NCBI GenBank assembly: GCA_011523115.1
Contig: WTHO01000097.1
Span: 1 to 13,910 of the forward strand
Direction: 5' to 3'
Length of the DNA: 13,910 nucleotides
From: Halieaceae bacterium
Lineage (GTDB): Bacteria > Pseudomonadota > Gammaproteobacteria > Pseudomonadales > Halieaceae
Shown here: piece by piece, positions 12,301 to 13,910 of the stretch
Layout: each line of letters opens with the position of its first letter
How positions within the stretch are numbered: the stretch's first letter is position 1
Position numbers and translations under genes: made by a program
The notes under the pieces: generated by a model
The model's input: the letters and a program-made list of their open reading frames with translations, nothing else
The model's database searches: none
What the model was told of the DNA's origin: nothing

Positions 12301-12819
12301 GTACTTGGATATGCCAGCCGCCTCCTCAATGAAAACGCGGAGTTCCTCTGGTTTCGATTCTATGAGTCGCGACACCACACCTTGCTCAATGATGGCGTAG
12401 CTGCGTGGCCCAAGGCCGGTGCCCAAAAAGAGGTCGGTGATATCCCTTCTGCGACACTTTGCGCCATTCAGGTAGTACTCGGATTGTGCCTCACGGGTTA
12501 CTACACGGCGGACAGAGATTTCGTTGTAAGCGGCGAATTCCCCTGCAACTTTCCCCATCGCGTTATCAAAAACCAGCTCTATGGACGCCTGACTGACCGG
12601 TTGCCTACTGGTCGTACCATTGAAAATCACGTCGGTCATGGACTCGCCACGCAGGGTCTTGGCCGAACTCTCGCCCATGACCCACCGAACCGCGTCGATG
12701 ATATTGGATTTACCGCAGCCATTTGGCCCGACAACCGCGCACATATTGCCCGGGAATTGGACGGTGGTGGGGTCAACAAAGGATTTGAAGCCGGCCAATT
12801 TGATGGATTTCAGGCGCAT
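9316..12819 (-). CDS. smc: Chromosome partition/condensin protein SMC
   Basis: ATPase of the SMC-ScpAB condensin, which organises and segregates the chromosome. It has 1167 residues, close to Pseudomonas SMC. N-terminal head: MRLKSIKLAGFKSF, Walker A GPNGCGKS with Lys37 and Ser38, EQGVVSRLIE and the FIEEAAGISKYKERR segment. A long coiled-coil arm runs about 172-500, a hinge about 515-650, and a return arm about 655-1000. The C-terminal head has the signature LLSGGEKAMTA (1068-1078) and Walker B CMLDEVDAPLDD with Asp1097 and Glu1098. The D-loop (DAPLDDANV) and the ITHNK switch follow. The frame is open 22 codons further upstream to 12885, but the family N-terminus starts at MRLKSI, so ATG 12817-12819 is chosen; its ribosome site is weak. 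The hinge resembles the divergent gammaproteobacterial form more than the B. subtilis one. zipA follows after 13 bases. Confidence 0.97.
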   Translation of the reverse strand: MRLKSIKLAGFKSFVDPTTVQFPGNMCAVVGPNGCGKSNIIDAVRWVMGESSAKTLRGESMTDVIFNGTTSRQPVSQASIELVFDNAMGKVAGEFAAYNEISVRRVVTREAQSEYYLNGAKCRRRDITDLFLGTGLGPRSYAIIEQGVVSRLIESKPEELRVFIEEAAGISKYKERRRETENRMRRTSENLERLTDLRDELQRNLAHLDRQARAAEKYSELKAEERVVQSELFTIQWRTLSETRAGLSGEIGALDVKREAAVAEITHNNKEIEAQRAEQSAAADALNNAQETYYAIGGEITRIEQALRFAQERRGELQRHLDQTRSNLEQTREHLDVDSRRLGDWQSELERVEPALAQLKTLSQEADTGLAAAEAAIQTWSQTWDQFNERAREPSQTAEVQQSRIAYLEQVLTKLQERLHQQKDEWESLSNTVDDTSASPLEDKIGEADRNVAAFEEEIARLRDELEASQTAIEQSRQQQDDVRASIQETRGLMSSLVALQEAASDEKERIALNDWIEAESLRSEGSVYSTLDVEPGWETAVEQVLGEALSAQVVNGRPLEKVPGVPDIPAGAFVFDDQVDPPADVAGTLAAKARGPARVAHWLQSVKVASDLDEARGMLPVLANGESVVTPDGHWIGQGWHRRRSAADAAAGIIARQAQLDAMSEELGSTRQEAEALEKRISELLQARAELEKQVSQAQQAQQTAVSERAEWVAEHRALATKVEQQVQRRNRLKDEIDDMQKQYGQEQEHLSDARNLLSESLDQMELDRVERERLQAERESLNEQLAKAREASREASDVLMRNELHCQNLQSQVATLKETVQRLEAQLRDLESRESQLNDTLPTVEDPDAENKARLTELLEERLTAESDLNVQRARVAEIEAKLRQLEQARLAHEQTAQGIQSDIERLRLQDAEAAVRLETLSEEVARRDAVPEEVAAGLPEDASEADWQMKVERAASRINRLGPINLAAIDEHAKASERKQYLDAQNADLEAALETLQSAIRKIDKETRQRFKDTFDQINIGFAELFPRVFGGGTACLEMTGDDLLDTGVAIFARPPGKKNSTIHLLSGGEKAMTAIALVFSIFQLNPAPFCMLDEVDAPLDDANVGRYARMVREMSEKVQFVFITHNKITMEAADQLMGVTMQEPGVSRLVTVDVEEAAQLAAS

Positions 12820-12915
12820 TTCACTATCCGGGTCGAAAACTGGCTTGCGAGGTACCCTAAAAGGCCCCCAGCACGCCAAAAACACAAGATGTAGTGTATC
12901 TGCTTCCGCTCAACA

Positions 12916-12959
12916 ACACTATGTTTGGGTGAGAATATTGTCGATTAATCGCGATTCAA
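12916..12959 (-). promoter_or_regulatory. Candidate promoter region for the smc operon
   Basis: Two overlapping weak sigma-70-like pairs are visible on the minus strand. One is TTGAAT (12954-12959) with a 16-base spacer and TATTCT (12932-12937), each 4 of 6 to consensus. The other is TCGACA (12939-12944, 5 of 6) with a 17-base spacer and TAGTGT (12916-12921, 3 of 6). Either would leave a leader of roughly 90-110 bases before smc. The 125-base gap has no terminator after ccmI, so read-through is the alternative. Confidence 0.25.
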
Positions 12960-13910
12960 GCGAATTTGAACCGGCTCCCCCGATCCGACGGTGGCAATAT
13001 CGACCCGCCCCCAGAACAACGCGTTCTGTCGACCGGGCTGCCCATTTTTAGACACCTGCGCCTCGATCGATACAGTGCCGAAATCAGACAGCAGTTGCCC
13101 TGCCATCGACGTCGCATCAGTCAGCGCGACCTCTAACGGCCAACTAGCCGATTCAACGCGCACCACGGCGATGGGCATACCCGCCGCAGCCCCCTCTGGT
13201 CTGGCGAGCACAAATACCGCTGCGGCCGCAGGAGGCTGTTCTCCGTCAGGTAGGGATACCTGAACCACCACACCGCCATCGGTCGACGCTTCTGAGGGAG
13301 TGTTGGCCTTCGCCGCGGCTACGGCGGGCTCCTCGACGGGCTCTCCCAGCTCACGGCTGGCGCGCTCAATCACTTGCCCCAGCATGGTGTGACCGGGGCT
13401 CCCGGGTGCCTCCAGCGCCCGTAACCGCTGCCAATAAAATATGGCCCGCCGATAATCAGCCTCTTCAAACGCCGCCATTCCCAGAGTCGCCAAGGCCGCC
13501 GGCTGGGCCGGATCAATCGATAGCGCTTGCTCCGCGCGTCCGCGTGCGGTGGGGCTCAAGACACGGTCGGAAGAGAGAAATTCGGCCTGAGAGGCTTTAC
13601 CCAGAATCTCAGGCGACGTTGCGCCCGCCTCAATCAGGCGCTCGAAATAAGGCACCGCCCTTGCCGGGTTGTTGCCCGTGAGATGATATTCGGCCAACAA
13701 CAAGGCGTAGTCGACATTCGCTTGACGTTGCTCTGCCCTCAATTCGATACGGTCAATCAGGACCAAGACGTCCTCCGGGGTGGCCTCTTCGAGGCTGGCC
13801 AGCTCTCCAGCTATCTGCACATCTTCCCAACCACCCAGTTGCTGATACAACCACCAGACCCCGGCCACCATCAGGCCGATACCTATTAGCTGCCCAGCCC
13901 ACGTATATCG
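12945..13910 (-). CDS. ccmI: Cytochrome c maturation protein CcmI (CycH), 5'-truncated
   Basis: The frame enters from the right edge with no start in the window. The 321 residues visible correspond to the second membrane helix onward. Visible residues 3-26 form a hydrophobic helix (TWAGQLIGIGLMVAGVWWLY) followed by LGGWEDVQI, as after the second helix of CcmI. Two or more TPR-like helical pairs follow (about 63-95 and 134-166). A C-terminal periplasmic beta-rich domain (about 210-321) has VVVQVSLPDG, AVFVLARPEG, GMPIAVVRV and ALTDATSMAGQLLSDF, matching the CycH C-terminal domain. CcmI holds apocytochrome c for haem attachment by the CcmFH complex. It is usually the last ccm gene, which fits its lying at the end of an unseen operon here. 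Another TPR membrane protein is possible but less likely given the C-terminal domain. Confidence 0.88.
   Translation of the reverse strand, partial: RYTWAGQLIGIGLMVAGVWWLYQQLGGWEDVQIAGELASLEEATPEDVLVLIDRIELRAEQRQANVDYALLLAEYHLTGNNPARAVPYFERLIEAGATSPEILGKASQAEFLSSDRVLSPTARGRAEQALSIDPAQPAALATLGMAAFEEADYRRAIFYWQRLRALEAPGSPGHTMLGQVIERASRELGEPVEEPAVAAAKANTPSEASTDGGVVVQVSLPDGEQPPAAAAVFVLARPEGAAAGMPIAVVRVESASWPLEVALTDATSMAGQLLSDFGTVSIEAQVSKNGQPGRQNALFWGRVDIATVGSGEPVQIRLNRD

Noticed and set aside
12820..12885. A 22-codon upstream extension of smc.
   Set aside because: SMC proteins begin at the MxLKxIxLxGFKSF strand, found at 12819; the extension has no family counterpart.
9419..12894. Long plus-strand open frames opposite smc (9419-10114, 11014-11745, 12199-12894).
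   Set aside because: They lie fully antisense to a gene with all SMC motifs, have low-complexity Ser/Arg/Leu-rich products, and lack family resemblance. Such frames arise opposite GC-rich coding sequence.
12947..12956. AATCGCGATT, a perfect 10-bp palindrome at the end of ccmI.
   Set aside because: It lies in the last codons of ccmI (Asn-Arg-Asp-stop), is short, has no loop or T-run, and occurs once as far as I can see.

Overview
The window looks like core chromosome of a moderately GC-rich gammaproteobacterium outside the enterics. It encodes ZipA, which is essentially restricted to Gammaproteobacteria. It also has a canonical SMC condensin rather than MukB, a cytochrome c maturation gene of the CcmI type, and a long-form FabH-like synthase whose closest remembered relative is PA3286 of Pseudomonas. 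Marine lineages such as the OM60/NOR5 (Halieaceae) or Cellvibrionales groups would fit, but that placement is an inference. I see no tRNA, rRNA, insertion sequence, phage gene, CRISPR array or clear sign of horizontal transfer.

Layout. The left end (1-2252, plus strand) holds the 3' part of gltA (type II citrate synthase). Six bases later comes a 374-residue beta-ketoacyl-ACP synthase III-like enzyme, so the two are probably cotranscribed. Every other gene is on the minus strand. Read in the direction of transcription, from the right end leftwards, they are: ccmI (3' part, cut by the window edge), smc, zipA, ligA, a lytic-transglycosylase-like lipoprotein, phoB, phoR and hisC. The fabH-like gene and hisC converge on a 44-base gap.

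How the genes work together. smc-zipA-ligA-lipoprotein is a tightly packed chromosome and division cluster: condensin, FtsZ-anchoring divisome protein, NAD-dependent DNA ligase and a predicted peptidoglycan-cleaving lipoprotein. Its gaps are 13 bases, then 4 bases, then a 4-base ATGA overlap. phoB-phoR is the phosphate-starvation two-component system, joined by a 4-base GTGA overlap. It is preceded by a very clear Pho box made of three CTGTCAT-like heptamers at 11-base spacing, with a TCTAAT -10 element exactly 10 bases after the second heptamer, so PhoB very probably controls its own operon. hisC follows phoR after 68 bases with no convincing terminator and may share its transcripts.

No gap between genes exceeds 130 bases. 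The long open frames opposite smc, ligA, phoR and the lipoprotein gene are antisense shadows. I found no previously undescribed multi-gene system. The most interesting points are the gltA-fabH-like pairing, the phoB promoter architecture with an 8-bp inverted repeat over its -10 and start region, and the placement of hisC behind phoBR.
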